A stretch of DNA of 64,000 nt from Sva-07 sp038321235. Its GTDB lineage: Bacteria; Actinomycetota; Acidimicrobiia; Acidimicrobiales; Ilumatobacteraceae. Where the stretch lies: NCBI GenBank assembly GCA_038321235.1, contig JBBQEU010000001.1:62001-126000 (forward strand). Direction: 5' to 3'. Each line of letters begins with the position of its first letter. Position 1 is the first letter of the stretch. Below the pieces are notes generated by a model. That model was not told the origin of the DNA. It searched no databases and saw nothing but the letters and a program-made list of their open reading frames with translations. Positions 9,412 through 17,063 of this stretch are shown in pieces. A program made the position numbers and the translations under genes.

Positions 9412-10232
9412 GCCCGCTGCAGACGGGCCTGATCGACGTTCCATCGATCGGTGGCGGCGAGGCTGTACCACACGCCGATCACGGCGTAGCTGGCGAGTGC
9501 GAACACGACGCCGGCGAGACCGCCGAATGCTGCCGTCAAGGCAGCGGACGTTGCGACTCCCGCCATCGCGAAGGAGGCACCGACGATGTGGTGCACGCCG
9601 TCGGCTCGCAGGGCGTCGTCGACACGCAGGTCGTGTCGGCTGTCGGCGAGGGTCGGTCGGTTGACGGCGACGTGGATGCCGATGGTCATCGCGGCGATCG
9701 CCAGCGCACTTGCTGCCGGGCCGACCCAGAGCCAGCCACCCGCGCCGATGTTGCGCTCGGTGGCGACGATCGCAGCTGCCAGTGAGATCGGTAGGGATCC
9801 GCCGATGCAACGCACCCACAGCGTTGGCACGAAGTCGGACCAACGGCGTTCGACCAATCCCGCCGTGCGCCGGTGGCGACGCCGTGGGTGCACGAACAGG
9901 AGTTCGGCCGCAACCGACCCGAGGGCCGCCGCGATGAACGGCGCCTGCGCGGTCAGGGCGTTCGCGAAATCACCCGCTCGCTCGACGTCGATCACGTTCA
10001 TGTACATCGGCAGGCTTCCGACGTTGACGCCCGCGACGAACGCAGTCCATCGGATCGAACGCGCGCGGCGGAGCTGCCGGCGGATCGTCGCCGCGGAGCT
10101 GTCGGAGACCAACACGTTGAACCGGATCGACCACTGGGTCAATCTTTGGTCGGAGATCGGCCTGGCGCCCGCAACAATGACGAGCAGCGAGGCGCTCCAG
10201 AGCACGATGAGAAAGAGCCAGTTGCCCGTCAC
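9408..10232 (-). CDS. Conserved membrane protein paired with GntR regulator
   Basis: The 274-residue protein has an N-terminal membrane segment (WLFLIVLWSASLLVIVAGA) and further hydrophobic stretches around residues 82-112, 144-190 and 215-258, about six helices in all. No transporter signature is recognised. The first codon is GTG at 10232, with no ribosome site but a well-placed promoter directly upstream, suggesting a leaderless transcript. It is translated together with the GntR regulator that follows. Function unknown; YtrA-type regulators commonly govern such linked membrane proteins. Confidence 0.7.
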   Translation of the reverse strand: MTGNWLFLIVLWSASLLVIVAGARPISDQRLTQWSIRFNVLVSDSSAATIRRQLRRARSIRWTAFVAGVNVGSLPMYMNVIDVERAGDFANALTAQAPFIAAALGSVAAELLFVHPRRRHRRTAGLVERRWSDFVPTLWVRCIGGSLPISLAAAIVATERNIGAGGWLWVGPAASALAIAAMTIGIHVAVNRPTLADSRHDLRVDDALRADGVHHIVGASFAMAGVATSAALTAAFGGLAGVVFALASYAVIGVWYSLAATDRWNVDQARLQRA

Positions 10233-10267
10233 GTTTCGATTGTCTCAATAACCTGATACAAAATCAA
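10233..10267 (-). promoter_or_regulatory. Predicted leaderless promoter of the membrane protein-gntR operon
   Basis: Reading the minus strand, TTGATT (10267-10262) stands 17 bases from GACAAT (10244-10239), followed by six bases and the GTG start at 10232. This spacing fits sigma-70-type -35 and -10 elements with transcription starting at the start codon itself. Confidence 0.6.
10240..10261. promoter_or_regulatory. Candidate GntR operator palindrome
   Basis: A 22-bp imperfect palindrome with half-sites TTGTnTCA and TGAnACAA fills the spacer and overlaps the -10 element of the promoter above. A repressor bound here would block transcription. Assignment to the linked GntR protein is inference from position and symmetry. 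Confidence 0.6.
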
Positions 10268-10284
10268 GCGGTTGCTCTCGACAC

Positions 10285-10330
10285 GTCCCCCGATCGTGAC
10301 GGTGAGCGTCAAGATCCAGGGATATTTCGG
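10285..10330. repeat. 46-bp dispersed direct repeat with hairpin, copy 2
   Basis: The second copy of the repeat at 9001-9046 has hairpin arms GATCGTGACG (10292-10301) and CGTCAAGATC (10307-10316). It directly abuts the asd stop codon (10331), so both copies sit at the 3' end of a minus-strand gene. The two copies bracket the membrane protein-gntR operon. Confidence 0.75.
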
Positions 10331-11371
10331 TCAACGCTGCGACTGGACCAGTTCAGCGATTTGGATGGCGTTGAGGGCAGCACCTTTGCGCAGGTTGTCG
10401 TTGCTGACGAACATCGCCAGTCCACGCCCGCCTGGGGCGCCTTCGTCGATGCGCAGCCGACCGACGTAGCACGGGTCCTGTCCGGCGGCTTCCAGCGGGG
10501 TGGGCACCTCTGACAGCACGACACCGGTGGCAGCGCCGAGGAGTTCGGTGGCCCGCTCGACGGAGATGGGGCGTGCGAACTCGGCGTTGATCGACAGCGA
10601 GTGGCCGGTGAACACGGGCACCCGTACACAGGTGCCAGAGACGAGCAGGCCGGGGATGTCGAGGATCTTGCGACTCTCGTTGCGGAGCTTCTGTTCTTCG
10701 TCGGTTTCGTACGAGCCGTCGTCGACCATCGAGCCGGCCATCGGCAGCACGTTGAACGCGATCGGCTTGACGAACTTGGTCGGTGCGGGGAATTCGACGG
10801 CGGCGCCGTCGTGGGTGAGTTCGGCGGCGCGGTCGACGACTTCGCGGGCCTGCTTGTCGAGTTCGTCGACGCCGGCGAGCCCCCCTCCGGACACGGCCTG
10901 GTAGGTCGAGACGATGAGCCGCGTGAGCCCGGCCTCCTCGTGGAGCGGTTTGAGCACGGGCATGAAGGCCATGGTCGTGCAGTTCGGGTTGGCGATGATG
11001 CCCTTCGGCGGGTTGAAGGCGAGTTCCCCGTTGACCTCGGAGACGATCAGAGGAACGTCCGGATCCATGCGGAACGCGGATGAGTTGTCGATCACGATCG
11101 CGCCGGCAGCAGCGAACTTCGGGGCCAGGACTCGCGACGACGTCGCTCCGGCGGAGAACAGTACGATGTCGAGTCCGCTCGGGTCGGCGATGTCGGCGTC
11201 CTCGACGACGATGTCGGTGCCCTTCCACGCCAAGGTGGTGCCCGCAGATCGAGCGGACGCGAAATATCGCATCTCGCTGACCGGGAAGTTGCGTTCGTCG
11301 AGCAGGCGACGCATCACGCTGCCGACCTGACCTGTGGCGCCGACGACACCGACGCGAAGTGCTCCAGACAT
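10331..11371 (-). CDS. asd: Aspartate-semialdehyde dehydrogenase
   Basis: This enzyme reduces aspartyl phosphate to aspartate semialdehyde with NADPH, the second step toward lysine/diaminopimelate, threonine and methionine. The 346-residue protein has the NADP-binding motif GVVGATGQVG near the N-terminus, the catalytic cysteine in NPNCTTM, and SGGGLAG and GHS substrate motifs in family order. The ATG at 11371 gives the usual length; the frame continues upstream but is not Asd-like. The preceding enzyme, lysC, lies 2.3 kb away on the same strand rather than adjacent. Confidence 0.96.
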   Translation of the reverse strand: MSGALRVGVVGATGQVGSVMRRLLDERNFPVSEMRYFASARSAGTTLAWKGTDIVVEDADIADPSGLDIVLFSAGATSSRVLAPKFAAAGAIVIDNSSAFRMDPDVPLIVSEVNGELAFNPPKGIIANPNCTTMAFMPVLKPLHEEAGLTRLIVSTYQAVSGGGLAGVDELDKQAREVVDRAAELTHDGAAVEFPAPTKFVKPIAFNVLPMAGSMVDDGSYETDEEQKLRNESRKILDIPGLLVSGTCVRVPVFTGHSLSINAEFARPISVERATELLGAATGVVLSEVPTPLEAAGQDPCYVGRLRIDEGAPGGRGLAMFVSNDNLRKGAALNAIQIAELVQSQR

Positions 11372-11461
11372 GCGGGCAACGATAACGGTCGATGACGTCA
11401 CGCCGACGTCGAGTTTCGCGCGCGCTGGGCGGTTTTCGGGCGCCTCTGGCACACTCCTGGC

Positions 11462-12301
11462 ATGCGTCGACGCCCCCAACTGGTGCCGTGGAAGGCCGCT
11501 GGACAGACAAGTGAACGTCAGGCCAGTGGTGATGATGTCGTTCGCACCACCGGCTGGGTGTTCAACAACGAGACCGGGAACGAACTGACGCTCGAGCAGT
11601 TCGTCGCAACCGGCGACTCCGAGGTGCCGGCCTATCTCACGGTCTTCGGGCTGCGTTCCGCCGACGCCGAGGGCCGGACGCCGGACGACAAGACGCTCGT
11701 CGAGATCGGGTCCGGTATCGGCCGGATGACGTGCGCGTTCACGAGGGAATACCAATCGGTCGTGGCGTGCGACCTCGATGCGGGGTTTCTCGAACGGTGC
11801 ATCGAGACGGTCGGGCAGTTCGGAAAGGTCGATCGTCTGCGTACCAGTCACGTCGGCGACGGACACACGCTCGACCTGCCGCCGAACTCCACCGACGTGG
11901 CATTCAGTTACATCACCCTCCAGCACTGCGACCCCGACGACGCGCTCGAGCTGACCTCCGAGGCGGTACGCATCACGCGACCCGGCGGCAAGGTCGTGCT
12001 CAACTACCGGGCGCGAAGTCCACAGGACGTCGTGCTGCTCCCGCTCGGGGCGGTCACCCGAGGGCTGTTCCGCATCCCGAAGTTCGGGCCGTGGCTCTCG
12101 CAGCGTCGCGTGGCCGCCCGCCTCGGTTGGCAGGCCAATCGGCTGCAACCCGACGAACTGATCGGCCCGCTCTCACCGCTGCTCACCGACATCGAGATCT
12201 GGCGCAATCCGAAGAGCAAGATCACGGGTCGCGGAGCCGTCAATCAGGAGTTCGACGGCATCAACGCGAATCACTACTGGTTGATCGCCACCGTTCGCTG
12301 A
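11462..12301 (+). CDS. Class I SAM-dependent methyltransferase
   Basis: The 279-residue soluble protein has a Rossmann methyltransferase core: motif I VEIGSGIGRMT, the acidic SAM ribose ligand in VVACDLDAGF, and VAFSYITLQHCDPDDA near motif IV. The methyl acceptor is unknown. The gene is divergent from asd (90 bases apart), and its last 28 bases overlap the 3' end of the convergent CNNM gene, so both reading frames end within each other. Confidence 0.85.
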   Translation: MRRRPQLVPWKAAGQTSERQASGDDVVRTTGWVFNNETGNELTLEQFVATGDSEVPAYLTVFGLRSADAEGRTPDDKTLVEIGSGIGRMTCAFTREYQSVVACDLDAGFLERCIETVGQFGKVDRLRTSHVGDGHTLDLPPNSTDVAFSYITLQHCDPDDALELTSEAVRITRPGGKVVLNYRARSPQDVVLLPLGAVTRGLFRIPKFGPWLSQRRVAARLGWQANRLQPDELIGPLSPLLTDIEIWRNPKSKITGRGAVNQEFDGINANHYWLIATVR

Positions 12302-13566
12302 TCGTCGGGCGGGGCGCTCGGTCGCAGCGCCACCTGGGTGATGCGGTGACGTCCGACGCTGCGGATCGTGATGTGCCAGCCGTCGAAGTCGATCGTCTCG
12401 CCGGGCGTCGGGAAGCGGTTCAGCTCGTCGAGCACGAGGCCGGCGATGGTGGTGTAGTCGCCGTCGGGTAGCTCGACATCGAGGTCGACGAGATCGTGCA
12501 CCGGGAAGGTGCCGGGCAACACGATCGTGCCGTCGGCTTCACGGACCACGGTGTTGAGGTCGGGGTCGGTCTCGTCCCAGATCTCGCCGACCAGTTCCTC
12601 GACGAGGTCCTCGACGGTGACGATGCCGATCGTCCGGGCGTATTCGTCGACGACCAGAGCCATCTGGGTACGGCGCGTCTGGAACTCACGGAGCGCGGTG
12701 AGCACCCGAGCGGCGTCAGGGAACACGGGAATGTCCCACATCACCGAGGTGACCGGTTCGTCGCCGCGGCCGAGCAGGCTCCGGAGTCGGACCATCCCGA
12801 CCGATCGGTCGAGGTTGCGCTTCTCTGCGACCGGTGCTCGGGAGTGTCCGGTCTCGACGAGCAGCGCGAGGGCTTCGATGCAGCTCGAGTCGGCGTCGAT
12901 CACGACCACGTCGTTGCGCGGCACCATCACCTCGTCGAGGGTGCGTTCAGCGATCTCGAAGGCGCCGTCGATGATCTGACGCTGTTCTGGGGGGAAGGTT
13001 TCGTGGATGGCGACCATGTCGCGGAGTTCGTCGCCGGTGACCTCTTCACGTTGTCGGTCTGGATCGCCGCCGAGAACGCGTACGGCGATGTTGGTCGACT
13101 TGGAGAGCAGCCAGACGATTGGCTTGGTGAGCGTCGACAGCACGTCGAGCGGACGCGCCATGACCATGCCCCACTTCTCGGCACGCTGCATGGCGATCCG
13201 CTTCGGTGCGAGTTCGCCGAACACCAGCGTGAAGTACGCAAGGATCAGCGTGACGACGATCACCGACACGGGACCTGCCGCGCCACCGAGGAAGCCGAGC
13301 GGCGCTTCGAGCGGCTCGGCGAGCGACACCGCGGCCGCAGCAGACGCCAGGAACCCGGCGAGTGTGATTCCGATCTGGATCGTCGCGAGGAACTGGTTGG
13401 GCTGGCGGGCGAGGCGGGCGAGCACGGCGCCGGTGGCGGAACTCTCCTCGAGCCGCTGGAGCTGACTCTCGCGTAGCGACACCAGAGCGAGTTCGGTCCC
13501 GGCAAACGCCGCGTTGACCAGCACGAGGACAGCGACGAGGAGCAGTTGAGGCCAGACGTCACCCAT
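12274..13566 (-). CDS. CNNM/CorC-type membrane protein with CBS domains
   Basis: The order is the standard one for this family: a DUF21 membrane domain with about four helices (residues 1-190), a pair of CBS domains (about 205-330, MVPRNDVVVIDAD and VEELVGEIWDETD at their borders), and a CorC_HlyC domain (about 340-430). These proteins are linked to magnesium or cobalt efflux and often mislabelled hemolysins. ATG 13566 was chosen; an in-frame TTG at 13581 would add five residues. Its 3' end overlaps the convergent methyltransferase gene. Confidence 0.9.
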   Translation of the reverse strand: MGDVWPQLLLVAVLVLVNAAFAGTELALVSLRESQLQRLEESSATGAVLARLARQPNQFLATIQIGITLAGFLASAAAAVSLAEPLEAPLGFLGGAAGPVSVIVVTLILAYFTLVFGELAPKRIAMQRAEKWGMVMARPLDVLSTLTKPIVWLLSKSTNIAVRVLGGDPDRQREEVTGDELRDMVAIHETFPPEQRQIIDGAFEIAERTLDEVMVPRNDVVVIDADSSCIEALALLVETGHSRAPVAEKRNLDRSVGMVRLRSLLGRGDEPVTSVMWDIPVFPDAARVLTALREFQTRRTQMALVVDEYARTIGIVTVEDLVEELVGEIWDETDPDLNTVVREADGTIVLPGTFPVHDLVDLDVELPDGDYTTIAGLVLDELNRFPTPGETIDFDGWHITIRSVGRHRITQVALRPSAPPDDQRTVAINQ

Positions 13567-13600
13567 GTGGATGACATTCAATCGCGCCAGACCGCCGACT

Positions 13601-13631
13601 GTTACTCATGGTGTCAGACACCAGGAGTAAC
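13601..13631. repeat. Extragenic palindrome, GGTGTC-GACACC family, copy 1
   Basis: Arms GTTACTCATGGTGTC and GACACCAGGAGTAAC (14 of 15 pairs) flank a single A. It lies 12 bases downstream of the lysC stop and before the CNNM gene. It shares the core TGGTGTC-N-GACACCA and an outer TTACT with 51108-51142. It resembles REP-type elements or a terminator stem, but no T-tract follows. Confidence 0.7.
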
Positions 13632-13642
13632 ACCCACGCGTT

Positions 13643-14155
13643 CTACTTGCGTTCGGGGAGCGGCGCGGAATAGTCGACGCCGGAGTCGAGTCCGAACGCT
13701 GTGTGCAGCGCACGTGCGGCGCGCTCCATGTCGCCGGCCGAGCACACCACCGACACCCGGATCGTCGACGTCGAGATCATCTGGATGTTGACGCCCTCGT
13801 CGGCGAGCACCCGGAACATCTTGGCGGCGATCCCGGGCGCCGACTTCATGCCGGCACCGACCAGCGACACCTTGGAGATGTCGTTGTCGTGCGACACGCC
13901 CGTGGCGCCGATCTCGGCAGCCACTCGCGACACGATCTGTTCGGCGTCGCCCATGTCGGCCTTCGGCATCGTGAAGCTGATGTCGGTGGTGCCCTGGGTG
14001 GAGGTGTTCTGCACGATCATGTCGACGTTGACGTTGGCGTCAGCGAGCGGCTCGAACAGCGCAGCCGAGATGCCGGGCCGGTCTGGCACACCGAACACGG
14101 TGACCTTCGCTTCGGACATGTCGGTGACGACACCGGAGATGATCGGATCTTCCAT
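13643..14155 (-). CDS. lysC: Aspartate kinase beta subunit (internal start within lysC)
   Basis: An in-frame ATG at 14155 is preceded by GAGGAGG at six-base spacing, a much better ribosome site than that of the full gene. The product would be 170 residues, MEDPIISGVVTD onward, holding both ACT domains. Independent translation of such a beta subunit is established for Corynebacterium and Bacillus enzymes, whose beta subunits begin at the matching position. Here it is inferred from the sequence. Confidence 0.65.
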   Translation of the reverse strand: MEDPIISGVVTDMSEAKVTVFGVPDRPGISAALFEPLADANVNVDMIVQNTSTQGTTDISFTMPKADMGDAEQIVSRVAAEIGATGVSHDNDISKVSLVGAGMKSAPGIAAKMFRVLADEGVNIQMISTSTIRVSVVCSAGDMERAARALHTAFGLDSGVDYSAPLPERK

Positions 14156-14893
14156 GGAAGCCTCCTCGTTGGTGACCCACGTGCCGGGTTCCCAGGTGAA
14201 TGCGGAACGGACGTGGAGTGGTACGTCGTGATTGCGGGCGAACTCGACCGAGCGCAGCGCCAACACCTTGGAACCGGCGCCGGCCATCTCGAGCATCTCG
14301 TCGAAGTGGACCTTCGTGAGTTTCCGCGCCTGGGGCACGATGCGCGGGTCGGCGGTGAACACGCCGGTGACGTCGGTGTAGATCTCGCAGGCGTCGGCAC
14401 CCATTGCCTGGGCGAGCGCCGACGCGGTCAGGTCGGACGCGCCGCGACCCATGGTGGTGACCTCCTTGGCGGTGCTCACGCCCTGGAAGCCGGCGATGAC
14501 GCAGACCTTGCCCTCGCCCAACGACTGTCGAACGCGGTCGCCCTTCACCTCGATGATCTTGGCCTTGCGGTGGGCGGTGTCGGTGATGATGCCGACCTGG
14601 CTGCCGGTGAAGCTGATGGCGTCGATGCCACGGTCGGCGAGTGCCATGGTCATCAGCGCAGCGGTGACCCGTTCGCCGGTGGTGAGGAGCATGTCCATCT
14701 CGCGCCCAGGTTGGGTGCGCGAGACCGAGTTGGCGAGGGCGATCAGGTTGTCGGTGGCCTTACCCATCGCCGACACGACCACGATCACGTCGTTGCCGCG
14801 CTTCTTCGTGAATGCGACGTTGTCGGCGACCGCGTTGATGCGGTCGGGGTCGGCGACGGAGGTGCCGCCGTACTTCTGGACGATCAGTGCCAC
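13643..14893 (-). CDS. lysC: Aspartate kinase
   Basis: Aspartate kinase phosphorylates aspartate, opening the lysine/diaminopimelate, threonine and methionine pathway. The 416-residue protein starts VALIVQKYGGTSVAD, with the KYGGTS nucleotide motif and GRGGSD-like MGRGASDLTA. Two C-terminal ACT domains follow (about residues 260-410, KVTVFGVPDRPG and KVSLVGAGMKS), the allosteric lysine/threonine site. The GTG start at 14893 has no clear ribosome site; TAGCCT nine bases upstream could be a -10 box. An internal start at 14155 would give a separate regulatory subunit. Confidence 0.96.
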   Translation of the reverse strand: MALIVQKYGGTSVADPDRINAVADNVAFTKKRGNDVIVVVSAMGKATDNLIALANSVSRTQPGREMDMLLTTGERVTAALMTMALADRGIDAISFTGSQVGIITDTAHRKAKIIEVKGDRVRQSLGEGKVCVIAGFQGVSTAKEVTTMGRGASDLTASALAQAMGADACEIYTDVTGVFTADPRIVPQARKLTKVHFDEMLEMAGAGSKVLALRSVEFARNHDVPLHVRSAFTWEPGTWVTNEEASMEDPIISGVVTDMSEAKVTVFGVPDRPGISAALFEPLADANVNVDMIVQNTSTQGTTDISFTMPKADMGDAEQIVSRVAAEIGATGVSHDNDISKVSLVGAGMKSAPGIAAKMFRVLADEGVNIQMISTSTIRVSVVCSAGDMERAARALHTAFGLDSGVDYSAPLPERK

Positions 14894-14935
14894 GAGTCCG
14901 AGAGGCTACAAGCCTCCGTGCTGCCCGCCCCGTCC

Positions 14936-14986
14936 CGTTCTCGTGAACAAACAGCGCACCTGGGCCGCACATGGTTCACGAGAACG
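14936..14986. repeat. Perfect 13-bp inverted repeat between lysC and mhuD
   Basis: CGTTCTCGTGAAC (14936-14948) and its exact complement GTTCACGAGAACG (14974-14986) surround a 25-base loop containing GCGCACCTGG. It lies in the divergent region between the lysC start and the MhuD-like gene, so it could be an operator or an extragenic palindrome. A short GAGGCT-ACA-AGCCTC hairpin at 14902-14916 adjoins it on the lysC side. Confidence 0.6.
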
Positions 14987-15031
14987 CTGGCGCGCGGTGC
15001 GCTGGAGTCTGAACGGCGGCATCCTGGAGCC

Positions 15032-15379
15032 ATGAGCGTCGTCAAGATCAATGCCATCACGATCCCCGAGGGCATGGGCCCGCAGCTCGAAGGTCGCTTC
15101 GCCGGGCGGGCAAAGATGGTCGAGCAATTCGATGGGTTCGAGGACTTCCAGCTCCTGCGCCCGACCGAAGGCGAGGATCGCTACTTCGTCTACACCCGTT
15201 GGGCCTCCGAGGAGCACTTCCAGGTCTGGATGAACAGCCAGGACTTCGCCCACGGCCACGCCAGCGGCCAGGCCGACGCCAACCAGCCCGTCGAGGGTGA
15301 GGCCCCCCGAAAGCCGGTCGCGCAGGGCGCCGACCTCATGAGCTTCGACGTCGTCGAACACGTCGTCAAAGGCGCCTGA
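15032..15379 (+). CDS. mhuD: MhuD-type heme-degrading monooxygenase
   Basis: The 115-residue ABM-fold protein strongly resembles mycobacterial MhuD (for example VVKINAI, GFQLLRP and RYFV shared in order). The residues known to matter in MhuD are kept: Asn7 and Trp66 are at the same numbers, and His74/His76 sit where the heme-ligand His75 lies. The family opens heme to release iron without CO. The start ATG 15032 follows GGAG. It is soluble. The C-terminus is slightly longer than in MhuD (QPVEGEAPRKPV insert). No heme-uptake genes adjoin it. Confidence 0.88.
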   Translation: MSVVKINAITIPEGMGPQLEGRFAGRAKMVEQFDGFEDFQLLRPTEGEDRYFVYTRWASEEHFQVWMNSQDFAHGHASGQADANQPVEGEAPRKPVAQGADLMSFDVVEHVVKGA

Positions 15380-15451
15380 GCCGGCGGGCCGGGCGGTCAG
15401 CATGCCCACCACGCGCGTTTGACGACGTCGGTGCGAGGTGAATCTCGGAGC

Positions 15452-16978
15452 ATGGTGTCAGCCGCGTCACGTGAGTCGTTCGTGCCGCGCCTGTTGGCGG
15501 GCCGCGGATCGCCGAGAGATCTGTGCGAGCAATTCCTGTTGTCCCGAACCGTCGATCTGCCCGACGGATGGTCATCGCTCACCCTCTGTTCGTGGACGCT
15601 CGCGCATCACCCCACGGCGTCGGTCATCTCGATCGACGACGATCATGGCCTGCAGGTCGGCTGGCTACTCGGCTATCCGATCACGCCTGACGGCGAACTT
15701 TTGACCACGGGTGGGCACATCACGTTGCCGACGGGCATCCAGCCGGACGATTTCGTCGGCGGCCTCGGTGGACGATTTCTCGCGATCTTCGTGAACACCG
15801 ACACGCCGTCGATTCACCCCGACGCCTGCGGCACGTACTCGTCGATCTACTGTCCCGCCCTCCAGACCGCCGCCTCCACTCCCGGTCTGATCCCCTATGA
15901 CACCACGACGACCGACCGGACCGAGTTGATCGAGCAACTCGGCGTCCCGTGGACGAACTCGATGTACCCGGTCGGACTCACCCCGCGGCACGGCATCCAC
16001 CGGTTGCTCCCTCACCATCACCTCGACCTCGATCGGTGGGTGATGACCCGAGATGGGCCCGACTGGCGCCAACACGGGACCACCTCCGTCGAGGAAGCCG
16101 CGCGAGACATCGCGCGAATCACCACGCGGAACATCGGCGCGATCCTCGAGCACTTCCCGTGCTACCTCCCACTGACGGCCGGTCGCGACTCGCGGATGCT
16201 GCTGGCGTGCGCCCGGCAGTGGGCGTCCGATCTCGAGCTGTACACGCTCGATTTCCCTGGTCTCGCCAGCGCCAACGACAGCTACGTCGCCGCGCAGATG
16301 GCCCGCCGACTCGACCTGGAGCACCGCCGTGTGCCGATGCGAATTGCGGACGACACCGACCTCGAGAGGTGGATGTATCGCATCTCGTGCAGCGTCGGTG
16401 AACCACGTGGCTGGCAGGCCACCGCTGCGCACCGCACGCTCGACCGAAACCGGGTCCGCCTGGGCGGCAACATCGGTGACATCGCACGACGTGGCTACCG
16501 CACGCCCGAGGACGAACCGGACAGCGTGATCACCCCCGATCGCCTTGTCGTCCATGCGCTCCGCCATCGCGGGACACTGATGCCCGGACAGGCGGCCGCA
16601 GCCGAATCACCCGTCATCCGCGAACAACTCGAGCACTGGATCGAGCACGCCGGGACGACCGATGCGCTGCAACTCCTCGACATGTTCTACCTCGAGAACC
16701 GAATCGGCAGCTGGGCCGGAGTCTTTCCGTATGCGGAGTACCGCGGACCCGGATTCACCATCTTCCCGATGTGCCACCGCGAGGTGGTGTCGAAGATGAT
16801 CGAGGTTCCGCAGCATGTCCGCCAAGACGGGAGCCTGCTCGTCGAGGTGACTCGACAGACCTGGCCCGAGCTGTTGGCATGGCCGTACAACACGCCGACA
16901 CGGCACGTGCGCATCCGTGAACTCCCGCGCCGGGTGAGAAATCGGCTGAGTGCCGCTGGCGCATCTCGCCTCCGATGA
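15452..16978 (+). CDS. Asparagine-synthase-like protein
   Basis: About 508 residues. The second half has an ATP-pyrophosphatase-like motif LTAGRDSRMLLA (a variant of SGGxDS) typical of asparagine synthase-related proteins. The first half resembles the glutaminase-side fold (LGGRFLAIFV, then PDACGTYSSIYC) but has no N-terminal nucleophile Cys2, so it could not use glutamine in the usual way. It may form an amide or ester-like bond on a surface polymer or small molecule, but the substrate is unknown. The start is uncertain: ATG 15452 chosen, with TTG 15419 and GTG 15455 as alternatives. No polymer-biosynthesis genes adjoin it. Confidence 0.65.
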   Translation: MVSAASRESFVPRLLAGRGSPRDLCEQFLLSRTVDLPDGWSSLTLCSWTLAHHPTASVISIDDDHGLQVGWLLGYPITPDGELLTTGGHITLPTGIQPDDFVGGLGGRFLAIFVNTDTPSIHPDACGTYSSIYCPALQTAASTPGLIPYDTTTTDRTELIEQLGVPWTNSMYPVGLTPRHGIHRLLPHHHLDLDRWVMTRDGPDWRQHGTTSVEEAARDIARITTRNIGAILEHFPCYLPLTAGRDSRMLLACARQWASDLELYTLDFPGLASANDSYVAAQMARRLDLEHRRVPMRIADDTDLERWMYRISCSVGEPRGWQATAAHRTLDRNRVRLGGNIGDIARRGYRTPEDEPDSVITPDRLVVHALRHRGTLMPGQAAAAESPVIREQLEHWIEHAGTTDALQLLDMFYLENRIGSWAGVFPYAEYRGPGFTIFPMCHREVVSKMIEVPQHVRQDGSLLVEVTRQTWPELLAWPYNTPTRHVRIRELPRRVRNRLSAAGASRLR

Positions 16979-17063
16979 GCAGGGCCCGGTACACGCAACA
17001 CTGAGTGCGCGCTGCAACCGAGATGAGTGATTCCCGGACGTGGGGGCGATGGTCGAAGGAGTC

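Noticed and set aside
9008..10316. The 46-base repeats as intrinsic terminators
   Set aside because: Stems are good but no T-tract follows on either strand, so Rho-independent termination is not supported. They are listed as repeats.
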